Part shown: positions 1 through 12,407 of the stretch, piece after piece
Position numbering within the stretch: the stretch's first letter is position 1
Layout: every line of letters starts with the position of its first letter
Assembly (NCBI GenBank): GCA_028023455.1
Contig: JAQFVV010000257.1
Coordinates: 622,001-686,000, forward strand
Length of the DNA stretch: 64,000 bases
Origin: Epiperipatus broadwayi
Taxonomy: Eukaryota; Onychophora; Udeonychophora; Euonychophora; Peripatidae
Reading direction: 5' to 3'
Made by a program: the position numbers and the translations under genes
Notes under the pieces: generated by a model
What the model was told of the DNA's origin: nothing
Databases searched by the model: none
Seen by the model: the letters and a program-made list of their open reading frames with translations, nothing else

Positions 1-960
1 CCATCTCTCTTTATTGCAGTTTTTAAAAGTGTACCAGTTATCATCTTATTGATTTCATTCAAATCTGAATTGTGCAAATTCTGTTAATATTTGAAAATGA
101 TTTGCAAGTTTTAATTTAAATTTATTGGAATATTTCTGAGGATTAGGAATATCAACTGTGAATATTGTTTTTCTTAATAATTTTTGTCTCTTTAGTTTTG
201 TATTAACATATATCTTACATGTCACTAACTGATGATCACTTTCTGTGTTGAATTTTTAAGAACATTACCATCTTGAAATATGTCTTTTGTGTTAATCAAA
301 TTATAATCCAATTCTGCTATACCTTCATTTTGAAGCTTCCATATCCATTGAAAGAATTTGTAATATTACAGTTTTTCCCCCTCAAACTTCACAAGTCTAT
401 GTTTTTTCTCATTTCTATCATCATTACCAAATTTACCTACATCACTTTCATCTTTCAATTGTTTACCAATAATACCTTTAAATTCTCCCATGACAAATTT
501 TAAAATGTTGTTTGGATTTGATCAAAAATCTTTTGAACATCTATATAAAAATCCTCTGCTTTGTCATCATTATGAGAACTTGTTGGGGTGTAAATCTGAA
601 CTATCTGGATTTGGTATCTGTTATTAAGTTGAGTAACTAATCTTGCCACTCCTTCCAATACACCATTAATCTCCACAATGTTATTCTTCATTTTTTATTT
701 ATAATGGATTGCAGTAGATGACTACTTTTAAAATCAATTGTCTCTTCACTTTTTTTTTTAACTCGCAAAGTCCAATAATGTCACATTTAATATGAGACAG
801 TTCTTCTAATTCTTGCAATATTTCTTCACTTGAAAGTGTTATAAGTACCTTAATATAGCATCATCATCAGAGGTTTCTTAGCATCCTTCATATTCGGCCT
901 ACTATCTGCTGCTTGGCTTGTGACTTTACAGCCTCCTGGGAGGCCATGATTTATTTTTCT
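1..960 (-). pseudogene. LINE endonuclease remnant (RTE/CFDP2-like APE domain), decayed
   Basis: Read on the minus strand from about 960 down to 1, several frames together give the order of an apurinic-type LINE endonuclease: a start near the Met-Ala-Ser-Gln codons at about 947, a segment ending CDIIGLCEL, then at 691-500 VARLVTQL...QIVQIYTPTSSH, then an MGEF/GNDDRNEKK-like stretch, and finally a WKL...ELDYNLI-like segment. These follow the order of the endonuclease of RTE-type elements often annotated as craniofacial development protein 2-like. At least three frameshifts and several stops break the frame, and no reverse transcriptase follows because the fragment runs off the window edge. It is a dead copy. 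The family call rests on remembered motifs of the clade, so RTE versus a related clade is uncertain. Confidence 0.65.
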
Positions 961-1867
961 CTTATGATTGTAAATATCTATTAGAAATTTTTTTATTTTA
1001 TTCACACACACTACACATTCTACCTCCAAGAAAACTCAACTGATATTTCCATTAAGAGCTATCAGGCAACTGAGAAGAAAGGCCATGATGTTTCTCGATC
1101 TTAAACTCAGAGGTAAAAATCCAATAAACTCGCACACTAGCTAATGCATGTTGGGTAGGAGCCAATCCATGTTGGTATACTATATAAATAATCACATACT
1201 ATTAGCAGCTGCAATGACAAGAGCATATGGTGTGGATATTAGGAAATTTGTCTTGCTTGGGTTTTTTAAGGCCTCCAAGCATAATCAAAGGGTCTCCCCC
1301 AATTTTAAAAAAATGATGTTAGTCATTTCTTTTAAGGGAAGTTATAAATGTAGAGAATTCAAGTATTTGTGCTTCTTGTTGGGATGAAAAAGTAAAATAT
1401 TTGTATATAGATATACAGAATTTTTTTGAGCTGTGTAGCAAACAACTTTAGAAATTTGTTCACAGAAGACTTTAATGCTAGATTTAGAAAGTGATTGAAA
1501 GATGAAAGTGTTGTTGCTAAATTTGATTATGGAGTCAAAAATGAGATCAGACACAATGTTGTGGAATTTGTAGAGGGAAAAAAAACTATTATGAATATTT
1601 TTTCAAAATAAAAATGTTCTTGAAAGCATTCAAATGAAGGGAAAGCACTTTATATTTTGTTAAGTTGAAAATATGCATTTTAAGATCACAATGTTGTTAG
1701 TAGATTGAACATAAGAAATGATAATCAATTATTGAGATATAAAATATTTGTTAATACAAAAAGTTATATTAATAGTTATATGCTTAACCTTCTGAAATAA
1801 TTCATTTAATTTAAACTAATTTTTTAAAAAAAAAATATCAGCAGACTTAAAAGATGATTTAGAGATA
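961..1867. other. unassigned AT-rich sequence
   Basis: Short open frames occur here (for example 1148-1387 plus), but none has recognisable motifs, and both strands are AT-rich with frequent stops. I see no RNA gene or repeat boundary. Confidence 0.5.
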
Positions 1868-2041
<174 letters not shown>

Positions 2042-2149
2042 TGATACTATTCATTAATTTTTGACAAAGGTATTAAAATAGTAGCTCATTTAAAAGGTAC
2101 ATATATCTGGAAAAGTAATTAATGCTGATGCAAGTTAAGAGAATTACAA

Positions 2150-3480
2150 GGTAATAAATTTATTTATAAAACACAGAACAGTCATGATATTGAAAAGGAA
2201 ATCTTTTTAGCAATAAGAAAAAAAAATGCTATTATTCAAAATAGAAATGTTATCATGATATAGGGGAAGAATTTTAAAAAGAATATTGTAGTAATTACAA
2301 AAAAAAAAAAAATGTAGATCATATAATTTTAATATTATTTGAAATTCCAAGTATTTTGGATGGAGAAATGAGATTTGCAATTAAATTATGAAGAATGTAA
2401 AAGTTCCTGTTAAGTGATGGAAATGTTATATATATTTTAAAAGAAACCAGTAAAGAAATAGCAAAATATGAAATATTTACATATTAAAGACACATCTGAT
2501 GAGTGTAAGAATGTAGTAATGATATTAATATTTACAAAACATGGAATTAATATTTTTTTTTTTAGAGACTTAACTTCTGAAAAATATTTAGTAAGAATAT
2601 TGCAACTCATCCATAGAGAACTTTGGATTCAAACCAACCGAAGCACAAATGGAATTTTGCAGTGATTATTTTACAGTAGATTATATTCAAATATTAAGAC
2701 AAATTATTAAAGGTAGTTTTGCCACTTCACACTGGATTTGCATATTATTAAAAGCAGTTGATTCTATAAACTTATTTGTAAGTTTTTAAACTTTAAGCAT
2801 TAAATTTAGCCTCAGGGTGTTACCTAATTCTGAACAATATTTATTTAAATATAGGAGTAATGATTATATTATATTGTAACACAAAGAAAACTTATTCATT
2901 AGGATTGTTAACAAGGTGTTCTATATTTTCAAACCTTTACGCAATTTTATAAGAATTATTATATCTGTTAAAATGGAAAGCTAAAGAAAATAAAAATTAA
3001 TATTTTATTACTCAAATCTGAAAGATTTTGCCGTTGATGTGAATGGAGTTAGCAGAAACGTTACGTGTTATCAGTTAAAAGCAAAAAAGTGTAAGGATTA
3101 AAATTAGAGATTAAAAAAAAAACTAAAATAATGCTTAAAAGTATAATTTTTTTAAAAATAGAATTACAAGAATTTATTAAGTCTAAATGCATGAGTCTAC
3201 TGACATTAATGTTTTAGCGCTTTCAAAAAATGTTACAGTAATAATTAGATAAAAGTAAGAAAGTAGGACTAACGTTAAATGCTAGAAAAAGTAATGTGCA
3301 ATAAATGAAAAAAAAAAGAGAGAAAGTAAAGATTCTTTATAATTAATTAGAGAAATTACTAATTATAGCAAATGGATCAGATTAATGTAGATGGAAACAT
3401 AATGGATGAAATTAATTGCAGACAAACGTTAATGGAATTCTTTTGGTAAAAATAATATTTAAAAGCAATATGTATATCAT
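2150..3480 (+). pseudogene. LINE reverse transcriptase remnant, heavily decayed
   Basis: In shifting plus-strand frames I can follow a reverse transcriptase: a VVMILIFTKHG-like segment at about 2515 (compare VVIVPIYKKGD in LINEs), a LTSEKYLVRILQ...IHREL segment at about 2565-2630, FTVDYIQILRQIIK at about 2668-2710, a VDSINLF-like motif A remnant at about 2755, and VGLTLNARKSN at about 3265-3300. This is the order expected in RTE/CR1-type LINEs. Stops and frameshifts are frequent. The LTR element at 3516 begins just beyond it and may have cut it off. The family-level call is inference; the order of several weak motifs is the main support. Confidence 0.45.
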
Positions 3481-3515
3481 CTTGAAAAAATATTTAATAA
3501 ATATGATATATATAT

Positions 3516-5676
3516 TATACCGGATACTCAATCTATTGTGAAACAGAGGGCGCCACCAGACCACTACGTGTCTGGAAAATTTGTTCAGTGTGATCAGAAT
3601 AGATGATGATGATGGTTTGCACCGACTAGACCCAGGGAGAAACAAGAGATCTTAAATTGTTTAGACAATTGAGACAAAAGCACAAAGACAAACGTCAGCC
3701 AAATTAAGTTTAAACATATTTCATAAATTTTATTATGAGAAAATAAATTATTAAATATAAGTTTATGACACAAGAGATGGGGGTTAACTCAGGCGTGTAC
3801 CAGACAGCCTAAAGGCAAAGCTATGACGGACTGACTGATCTTCTAATAAACAAATTTTAAAAGGGAGGAAGCAAATTTCGTTCAGCAGAGGATTCACTTA
3901 AACACTGGTTTTCCCTTTCAGATACTTAAACCATATCCCTTGAAATAGATCAAAGAACCAGTGCCGATGAGCTGTTCGAGATCTAAACATGGTCAGATCT
4001 TGAATGTCCTTATATCGGTATGAACTGCACCAATTACTACATTTAAAATAATGGCGATTGATCCACCCCAAGAACAATCGAAAAATATCATTGAAATGAA
4101 GAAACAATTAAACTGGTGAATCCCAGCCAAATGATTGGTGAAAATTACTTTAAAATTAATAATTAATGGTCTCAATAAGAGACAAGTAAATGATTAGAAA
4201 AACAGTTACGTCTGTCCCAGCAAATAACGAAAAGAAAATAAACTTACAAACAAATTCTGAGTACATGCTCTGATAAATTTAAAGCACACGTAATAAATAC
4301 ACAAATGAATCTATCGGAGAGTGCATGGAGTACGAAAATCTTAAAAGTTGTAAACACTTTAGCAGAACGAAAGTATCACTCACCTGTAATTTAAGAAAGG
4401 ATAAAGTTTATCTTCCTGCTGACGACTTATAAAATTACAAAGAAAAACACAATTCTACTTTCCGCTTTAGAGATCTTAGAAACGAAATCTCCACCTGCGA
4501 AAACCAGACAATAAAGTCGTCAGTCAAAAGATTTTTGGAGGTTAAGCACTAGGGTAAACACAGAGTATAAAATTATAAATTAATTATTGAATACTAAATA
4601 ATTACAGGTAAGCATAAAAAAATATATATACGAGCCTGCTAAAGCATTTATAAAAGCGAGGTATAAAATATAAAACTCATTTGTCACTCTCCAATAAACA
4701 AAACGAAAAGCAAATTAGAATCTTAAAACTAAGATTCTAAGACACACTATAAAATATTGGAAAACACAGCAAATATTAAATATGAGCTATATTGTTTTAA
4801 GAATACATATTTATGATTAGATTGAGCGGAGATTTAATGAGAATTAATTTACCCTGGGAAGAATAAAAACGAAAATGGTTACCTTTCGGTAATAGCAATG
4901 TTCACGTAGAGTGCGCACTTTTACTTAAGTTCATTTTCAGGTTCTTTAGGCAGCAAGGTAGATGTAGAGAGGTTCCGGCTTCTTTTAGGTGTTCAAGGCA
5001 TTACTAGAGCAAACTTGGAAGTCAGGGATCCGTCTTTTGTGGAGTTAGCAAGCCATTCGAGTGGTGATAACAAGGATATAATTTTTCATTTTTGCAAGCG
5101 AAAGTATTTAATAACAGCTGATGTCCTTTAACTAAGAAATTTAAATGTCCGCGCTGATATAACTTTCACGTGAGAAAACTACTTGTCTATCTCTCAAAAC
5201 TGAATTAACTGACACTCCAAATTTTCGGGGCTATTTATACGTTGCTCCATTTTCCCGCGAAAGACTTTACTTGTTGTCCAATTTCTACGCCTTAGGCAGG
5301 GTAAATATTAATCTCCCGCTCAATCTATCTAAGAATTCTACCCAGGGTTTATTGAAATGAGAACAACATAAAAAATCAAATCTCCACTAATAAAAATTGT
5401 TTACAATAATTAAAATAAAAGCAACAGGAATGCAATTAGCTAACCAGCTTGTTTTTAAATCAAATGGATTTAAAAACAGGCGGTATAAGAATTATTCTAA
5501 AATAAATCGATAAACATTAAAAAAAATCCGTTTTACATATAAATGTGTGTATTTTGATATACGCATTCTGTTTAAATAATAATGAAATTTAAACCTTACG
5601 TTTAATGAAACTTAAAAGCTTAGTAAATTTCTTTTTTTTCGATAACGCAATTGAATCGGATTTCAATCAGGTTCAA
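3516..5676 (-). repeat. 3' LTR of the minus-strand element
   Basis: About 2161 bp, matching 7168-9342 almost base for base. The left edge is set where homology stops (tatac then c/t then ggatactcaatc) and the right edge at caggttcaa. The classical TG...CA ends are not clear, because the edges fall in TA-rich sequence; TG occurs one base inside the right edge on the minus strand. Confidence 0.88.
3729..3734 (-). terminator. polyadenylation signal AATAAA in the 3' LTR
   Basis: AATAAA on the minus strand, downstream of the TATA box; the same signal lies at 7380-7385 in the other LTR. With the TATA box at 5231 this would give an unusually long R region of about 1.5 kb, so another signal may be used in reality. 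Confidence 0.4.
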
Positions 5677-5905
5677 CTGCCTCAAAACGTGATCAAAAAA
5701 AAAAAAAAAACATTCCTGTAACTTTTTTTTTTTAAAACTATAAACACTTTAAAATATTCTTAGAAATTCGGCCGAACGTTTGCCTCGCACTCAGAAAAAC
5801 AAGCCCATATTTCATTTTAATCAACCTTTCTCCATTCTCGTAATTCATTAACAAAATCTTTTTTTTTATTAAAAACAATCCGTCCGATTGCTAAATGCTA
5901 AACCC

Positions 5906-6760
5906 TTAACTTTTGTCCGGTGGTTCTTTTACTCTGCTTATTAACTTACTGAAATAAGTTCCTTTCTCTCTCTTATATTTTCTTAGCTCATATACATTTC
6001 TCTTGTCTCTTTCTCGTTCTATTTTGTTTTCTATCTCATATAACAGAAAACTGTTTTGCCAAGCAAAACACCTTTCTACTAAGTGTCCCCTTTTACTACT
6101 CATACTACTCATACTATCAGCATTAGTATACGGAAAGAATTTATCATCTATGAACTTTTTGACTGTTTGACCTAAGATCCTTCTATATATGGCTTCTATT
6201 TCAACCTTAAAATCATATTTCTTAATCTTTTTATTAATTCTTTTCTTCTTTTCAAACTCATATTCAACACAAACAGTTATTGAAACCAATTTATTTTTAG
6301 TTTCACATGGAGACTCTTCTACCTGCTTTTCTGTTTTTCCCTTATAACTTTCTTCTATTGCTTTATTTACATTTACTAAATTTTTCATCATACTTTCTAT
6401 CTGTACCCCATCTGTGCTTATTTCTAACTTTATTTCCACCTTCTCTGTCTTAACACTATCCTGTGCTACTTCAATTTCTATATCTTTTATGATGTCTACT
6501 TCCTGACTTTCTTCTACTTCTCCCATTATTTTTCGTCTCATTTCTTTCATTTCCATAATCATTTCTTCCTTTATAGCCTGCTGGCCCTGTTTAACTTCAC
6601 TAACTTCTTTCTTCATTGCCTGTTGGACCTGCTTAATTTCCTCCTTTATTTCTATTACCAACTTCATCAACATCTTCATCATCATCTGTGACTCACCTTC
6701 TTCTTTTTCTATAATTTGAGGGTTTTTAAATGAGACAGGACTTTCTTCTACAAATGCCAC
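5906..6760 (-). CDS. gag-like coiled-coil protein of the LTR element
   Basis: An open frame of 284 codons fills most of the element interior. The frame opens without an ATG (its first codon here is GTG), and the first in-frame Met is residue 26 (about 6685), which begins a Met/Lys-rich stretch. Residues about 26-90 are heptad-like and rich in Glu, Lys and Gln (repeated VKQGQQA/KEEM-like blocks), a predicted coiled coil like the N-terminus of many gypsy Gag proteins. Residues 90-160 are acidic. The C-terminal third is basic, with a GHLVERCFAWQ segment and a KR-rich tail. There is no CCHC zinc knuckle and no protease motif. The role as Gag is inferred from position between primer site and 3' LTR; by sequence alone it is an unrecognised coiled-coil protein. 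Confidence 0.6.
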   Translation of the reverse strand: MAFVEESPVSFKNPQIIEKEEGESQMMMKMLMKLVIEIKEEIKQVQQAMKKEVSEVKQGQQAIKEEMIMEMKEMRRKIMGEVEESQEVDIIKDIEIEVAQDSVKTEKVEIKLEISTDGVQIESMMKNLVNVNKAIEESYKGKTEKQVEESPCETKNKLVSITVCVEYEFEKKKRINKKIKKYDFKVEIEAIYRRILGQTVKKFIDDKFFPYTNADSMSSMSSKRGHLVERCFAWQNSFLLYEIENKIERERDKRNVYELRKYKREKGTYFSKLISRVKEPPDKS

Positions 6761-7142
6761 TCTGTCGCTTTCTCGTTGACTTCCATTTTCGACACAAATT
6801 AAATTCGCAATACTAACTTCTTAAAAGAAAATCTAAAATCTAATAGCAAATAAAATGCTATTTACTGTTTTCTATAAATTATTTCAAAACAAAGACGAAC
6901 TATATTTAACTCCTGAACTAAAATTACTCTGATAGACTTTTCGAAAATACGCTTTTACAGTTGATAAATTATTTCATTAAAAAGAAAGACGAACCCCATT
7001 CTACCAAACTGCTCCAACAATACATACAATAATTAACCAAAACCGAACCTCCACCTACTAGATATTGCCTCTTACACATGAAATCTTTCTCAATTGTCTA
7101 AACAAAATCTCACGTAAAGTTTTAATATCGGCTCCCACGTTT

Positions 7143-7152
7143 GGTTGCGCCA
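7143..7152 (-). promoter_or_regulatory. primer binding site (tRNA-primed), TGGCGCAACC
   Basis: The minus strand reads TGGCGCAACC followed by AAACGTGGGAGCC. It begins with TGG, complementary to a tRNA CCA end. TGGCGC-type sites occur in metazoan Ty3/gypsy and BEL elements. It lies 15 nt from the LTR edge, a little further than usual. The tRNA was not identified. Confidence 0.65.
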
Positions 7153-7167
7153 AAAATTATTATCCTA

Positions 7168-9342
7168 TATACTGGATACTCAATCTATTCTGAAACAGAG
7201 GGCGCCACCAGACCACTATGTGTCTGGAAAATTTGTTTACTGTGATCACAATAGATGATGATGATGGTTTGTGCCGACTAGACCCAGGAAGAAACAAGAG
7301 ATCTTAAATTGTTTAGACAATTGAGACAAAAGCACAAAGACAAACGTCAGCCAAATTAAGTTTAACATATTTCATAAATTTTATTATGAGAAAATAAATT
7401 ATTAAATATAAGTTTATGACATAAGAGATGGGGGTTAACTCAGGCGTGTACCAGACAGCCTAAAGGCAAAGCTATGACGGACTGACTGATCTTCTAATAA
7501 ACAAATTTTAAAAGGGAGGAAGCAAATTTCGTTCAGCAGAGGATTCACTTAAACACTGGTTTTCCCTTTCAGATACTTAAACCATATGCCCTTGAAATAG
7601 ATCAAAGAACCAGTGCCGATGAGCTGTTCGAGATCTAAACATGGTCAGATCTTGAATGTCCTTATATCGGTATGAACTGCACCAATTACTACGTTTAAAA
7701 TAACGGCGATTGATCCACCCCAGGAACAATCAAAAAATATCATTGAAATGAAGAAACAATTAAACTGGTGAATCCCAGCCCAATGATTGGCGAAAATTAT
7801 TTAAAATTAATAATTAATGGTCTCAATAAGAGACAAGTAAATGATTAGAAAAACAGTTACGTCTGTCCCAGCAAATAACGAAAAGAAAATAAACTTACAA
7901 ACAAATTCTGAGTACACGCTCTGATAAATTTAAAGCACACATAATAAATACACAAATGAATCTATCGGAGAGTGCATGGAGTATGAAAATCTTAAAAGTT
8001 GTAAACACTTTAGCAGAACGAAAGTATCACTCACCTGTAATTTAAGAAAGGATAAAGTTTATCTTCCTGCTGATGACTTATAAAATTACAAAGAAAAACA
8101 CAATTCTACTTTCCGCTTTTAGAGATCTTAGAAACGAAATCTCCACCTGCGAAAATCAGACAATAAAGTCATCAGTCAAAAGATTTTTGGAGGTTAAGCA
8201 CTAGGGTAAACACAGAGTATAAAATTATAAATTAATTATTGAATACTAAATAATTACAGGTAAGCATAAAAAAAAATATATATATATAAGAGGCTGCTAA
8301 AGCATTTATAAAAGCGAGGTATAAAATATAAAACTCATTCGTCACTCTCTAATAAACAAAACGGAAAGCAAATTAGAATCTTAAAACTAAGATTCTAAGA
8401 CACACTATAAAATATTGGAAAACACAGCAAATATTAAATATGAGGCTATATTGTTTTAAGAATACATATTTATGATTAGATTGAGTGGAGATTTAATGAG
8501 AATTAATTTACCTTGGGAAGAATAAAAACGAAAATGGTTACCTTTCGGTAATAGCAATGTTCACGTAGAGTGCGCACTTTTACTTAAGTTCATTTTCAGG
8601 TTCTTTAGGCAGCAAGGTAGATGTAGAGATGTTCCGGCTTCTTTTAGGTGTTCAAGGCATTACTGGAGCAAACTTGGAAGTCAGGGATCCGTCTTTTGTG
8701 GAGTTAGCAAGCCATTCGAGTGGTGATAACAAGGATATAATTTTTCATTTTTGCAAGCGAAAGTATTTAATAACAGCTGATGTCCTTTAACTAAGAAATT
8801 TAAATGTCCGCGCTGATATAACTTTCACGTGAAAAAACCACTTGTCTATCTCTCAAAACTGAATTAACTGACACTCCAAATTTTCAGGGCTATTTATACG
8901 TTGCTCCATTTTCCCGCGAAACACTTTACTTGTTGTCCAATTTCTACACCTTAGGCAGGGCAAATATTACTTTCCCGCTCAATCTATCTAAGAATTCTAC
9001 CCAGGGTTTATTGAAATGAGAACAACAACATAAAAAATCAAATCTCCGCTAATAAAAATTGTTTACAATAATTAAAATAAAAGCAACAGGAATGCAATTA
9101 GCTAGCCAGCTTGTTTTTAAATCAAATGGATTTAAAAACAGGCGGTATAAGAATTATTCTAAAATAAATCGATAAACATTAAAAAAAAAATCCGTTTTAC
9201 ATATAAATGCGTGTGTATTTTGATATACGCATTCTGTTTAAATAATAATGAAATTTAAACCTTACGTTTAATGAAACTTAAAAGCTTAGTAAATTTCTTT
9301 TTTTTCGATAACGCAATTGAATCGGATTTCAATCAGGTTCAA
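7168..9342 (-). repeat. 5' LTR of the minus-strand element
   Basis: About 2175 bp. On the minus strand this copy lies upstream of the primer binding site and gag-like frame and would drive transcription. Its size is large for an LTR. No open frame of note lies inside it. Confidence 0.88.
8890..8898 (-). promoter_or_regulatory. TATA box in the 5' LTR
   Basis: The minus strand reads TATAAATAG. The identical box is present at 5231-5239 in the other LTR. It lies about 450 bp from the upstream edge of the LTR, as expected for a U3 promoter. Confidence 0.6.
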
Positions 9343-12300
9343 TATATATATATGCACACACACTTATTTAGAAACTCAAAGCTCTGGCTATTTAATAGAA
9401 GAAAAATATTGAGATGAGAATAATGAGAAGAAACCAATAAGATGAACATTGCAATTAGAGTACAAGTCCCAAATCCATCTACACCTGTCATACTGTTTTC
9501 TTTTAAGTTTATTTGATATTTTGCATTGTAGTTTTTTTTAAACTTCTGCAGTGAATCTTACTTTTTGAATATGTTAAGTCCTTGCCTAATTCTAAGTTTT
9601 CATTGTTTTTTTTCCAGCAATTTATAATGTAAATAGAGTTTGCCTCCATAAATCCATGTTTGTATTAGCATAAAGTATTTTTTGCTAGAAAAAACTATTA
9701 TCATTTAATTTCATAAACCCAATTTAATTAAAATGAGATTTTTAAAATAAGTTGGAAACATTCCAATTTATTTTATGACTGTTAACCAAAAGCAGAAAAA
9801 TCTTTTTTGAAATTAATATTTTCTTTTTAATAAGAAAGAAAAATGATGATTTAAAATTGTAAATTGGATAACCACTTTTTTTTTGCATTTTATCAAAAAT
9901 TAATAAAATATATTTAAGACTGACTGATAACATATTGATTCATTAAAGTGACTCTAAAGTTAAGATGCTAGACCCCATTGTGTTATGAAGCTGATAAACA
10001 ATGGCAATAATTTATATATAATTCTCATATCCTGAAGCAGATTTCCAAACAAAGCACTTTGATGGATTCTTATATATCTCTCAGTAAGATTACAGACAGT
10101 GTAGTGCTGCATAGAATTTAAAATAAATAAGTTAGTTTATATGATGTCGCAAAAAGATTTAAATTTATTAAAAAAACTAAATGAATTTTTATAATAAAAA
10201 CTTTTAATATCAAAAATCTCAAAATATATATTTTAGCTTATATTAATTCAAATTTTTTAATAATTTTAATAAAATCAACTTGTGTAGCTAAACTATTTTT
10301 GATGCACAAAATTTCTAGATGATTAAGTTGTCAGTAGTTGCACAAATTGTCATGTTTTCACTGAATTTTCCAGATAATCTGCTGGATGATCTTTCAGTGA
10401 AGAAACAGTAACTGGCATATAGAAATCAATTTAATGGTAAGGCAGATATTAGAAAATACACCTTGAAGTTTTTTGTTGTAAATTGTATTCAGAAGTATAG
10501 TAATGCTTCCTTTATTTCCAAAACTGTCTAATGAATACTTTTAAGATGAAAGATTATGTGCAACAATTATTTTGACAGATCTTAGCATTTATATATATAA
10601 GTATTGCTGTTATGGTAGTAAATTAACCATTATCTAAATGGTAGTTCAAAATGGGCAAAAGTAATTCTCATATGTTATCTGTTGCTTCAAATCTCATTAT
10701 CAAATCATTAATAGTAAAATTCAATGCTGAGTGATCTATGGAAATCCTGAAATCTTGTTCAGAATCTGTAAAAATTTTTTAGTACTTGAGAAATTGAGGT
10801 GGCACTTTTACTACTTAAGTAACCACTTTCACTTTTTGAACAACATTTTCCTAAGATTATGTAATAATGCATATTTTTGTGTATACTTTCTAATTAAGTG
10901 CATTCTTTATGTGATAAATAATTCTTTACTTTGTATGATAATGTTTTTGCTGTCAATATTTAATATTTTGTGCTAAAATATTTTTTTTTAGCAGACCTTT
11001 ATAAGGTCTGAAATATTTTTTCAGGATTTTAGTTGTGGTCAGTACTGAATGAGTTAATCTTGCATCCATCTCTCCAGGATTGACATTTAACACTGAGATT
11101 ATGCTGGTATAATGTTTAACAATTAAGCACATAGCTTGAATTCTTTGATTCCCTTTTGTTTTTAAAAGATTTTGAAGAGATCATTTATATTTGTTGTTTT
11201 AATAAAATAAACCATTCAAGTATCAACATATATGTAGGAGAAACAAAAAAGAATTTGCATGACATATGATACATAGCTTATAAAAATATAATCATTATGA
11301 CTAATATTTGAGTGAAGATGAAAATAATTCTGTTTTATGTAAATGAATGCATAATTTATATGCTTTATATAATTCTAAAGCAATGCACAACTATTAAAAA
11401 TATTGTTCTGTCATCTTTTAGTACTTCTAGGTAAATATTTTAGAACATATAAATGTATATACTACTCTTTATTATTATTTTTAAGAACTTTGTATTTTTC
11501 ATTGTGAAAAATTACAGAGCAGCGAGAAAGCTGGATAATTCTAAGAATGTGAACATTACTATGGCATTGTTAGGATAAAATTTTTTTATATTTTTCTTGA
11601 GCAATTGTTTAAGATTAATTATTTGTTTTGAAACACAAAGTCCCATAAGGATGAAAAGTATGGACAGCTTTGAAAAAATGTGTATCATATCTTTTGGATA
11701 ATTATTACACAGGCACATATGGGATCAGATGTAATTTAAATTGGTTAATAGGAAAATTTTGGTAGGATTTTGCCAAGTAATAAGGTAAACAAAAATTTCA
11801 ACCATGATTGAGGATCACATTGAAATGGTTGACTATAGTTGTCTGTTAGAATATATAATTTTTTTCAAATCTTTAAATGAAACACCAGACAAAGATTTGA
11901 TATTATAATTGTCCAACAGATCTACATGTTCAATAGCGTGGCTGGTGAAAAAAGGTTTGCAAATATGAGTGGAGCAAGCAGTGTTAAAGGTGGAGAAATG
12001 ACTCTGAGGATTGGAATAACTAAGGTTATGATATATATTTTAGCTCTGATATAAGAAACAAATGATTGATACCATATTAAATTAAGAGCACCTTTACAAA
12101 TAGGAAAACAAGTACTTGTAACTGATAGAAGGTGTGGAATAATGATTACAAGATATATTTTTTCAGTAGTTTCTAATGTGCATGACTGAGAAAATAGAAA
12201 GCAGAAGCTTTCTACATTCAAAAAGTGTTGTACCATCTAGATTGATTTTTGCAGTATTGACTCTTACATGATTCAGTGAAAATTCTCTGCAAGGAGAGAT

Positions 12301-12407
12301 TAATGCAAAAATTTATTCTTTTTCATTCAGGATTTAATAAGTTTATTTTATTGCATTTATTTTCATCATAAATATAGCATTATGAAGAGCAACATTGAAG
12401 GAATATA
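9343..12407. other. about 3 kb without recognisable features
   Basis: The stretch begins with a short (TA)n(CA)n run next to the LTR edge. The rest is AT-rich, with no frame having recognisable motifs. A 104-codon minus frame at 11922-12236 and its almost-open plus-strand counterpart resemble nothing I know. Confidence 0.5.

Larger units (their letters stand above)
3516..9342 (-). mobile_element. LTR retrotransposon, non-autonomous (gag-like only), minus orientation
   Basis: Two long direct repeats (3516-5676 and 7168-9342) surround a 1.5-kb interior. Orientation is set by three signals on the minus strand: a primer-binding-site-like TGGCGCAACC at 7152-7143, 15 nt inside the right-hand repeat; a TATAAATAG box in each LTR; and an AATAAA downstream of it. 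The interior holds one gag-like frame and no protease, reverse transcriptase or integrase motif. It is therefore a non-autonomous element that would need enzymes from a relative. The LTRs differ at only a few percent of positions by eye, mostly single substitutions and small indels, so insertion was fairly recent. Flanks are TA-rich, so the target duplication (possibly TATAT) cannot be defined. Confidence 0.85.

Noticed and set aside
3898-4175. Short minus-strand frames in the left LTR
   Set aside because: The LTR-internal frames are not shared cleanly by the second LTR and carry no motif.
11922-12236. 104-codon hydrophobic minus-strand frame as a membrane protein
   Set aside because: The start is not an ATG in good context, there is no homology I know, and the opposite strand is almost equally open. 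A chance frame is likely.
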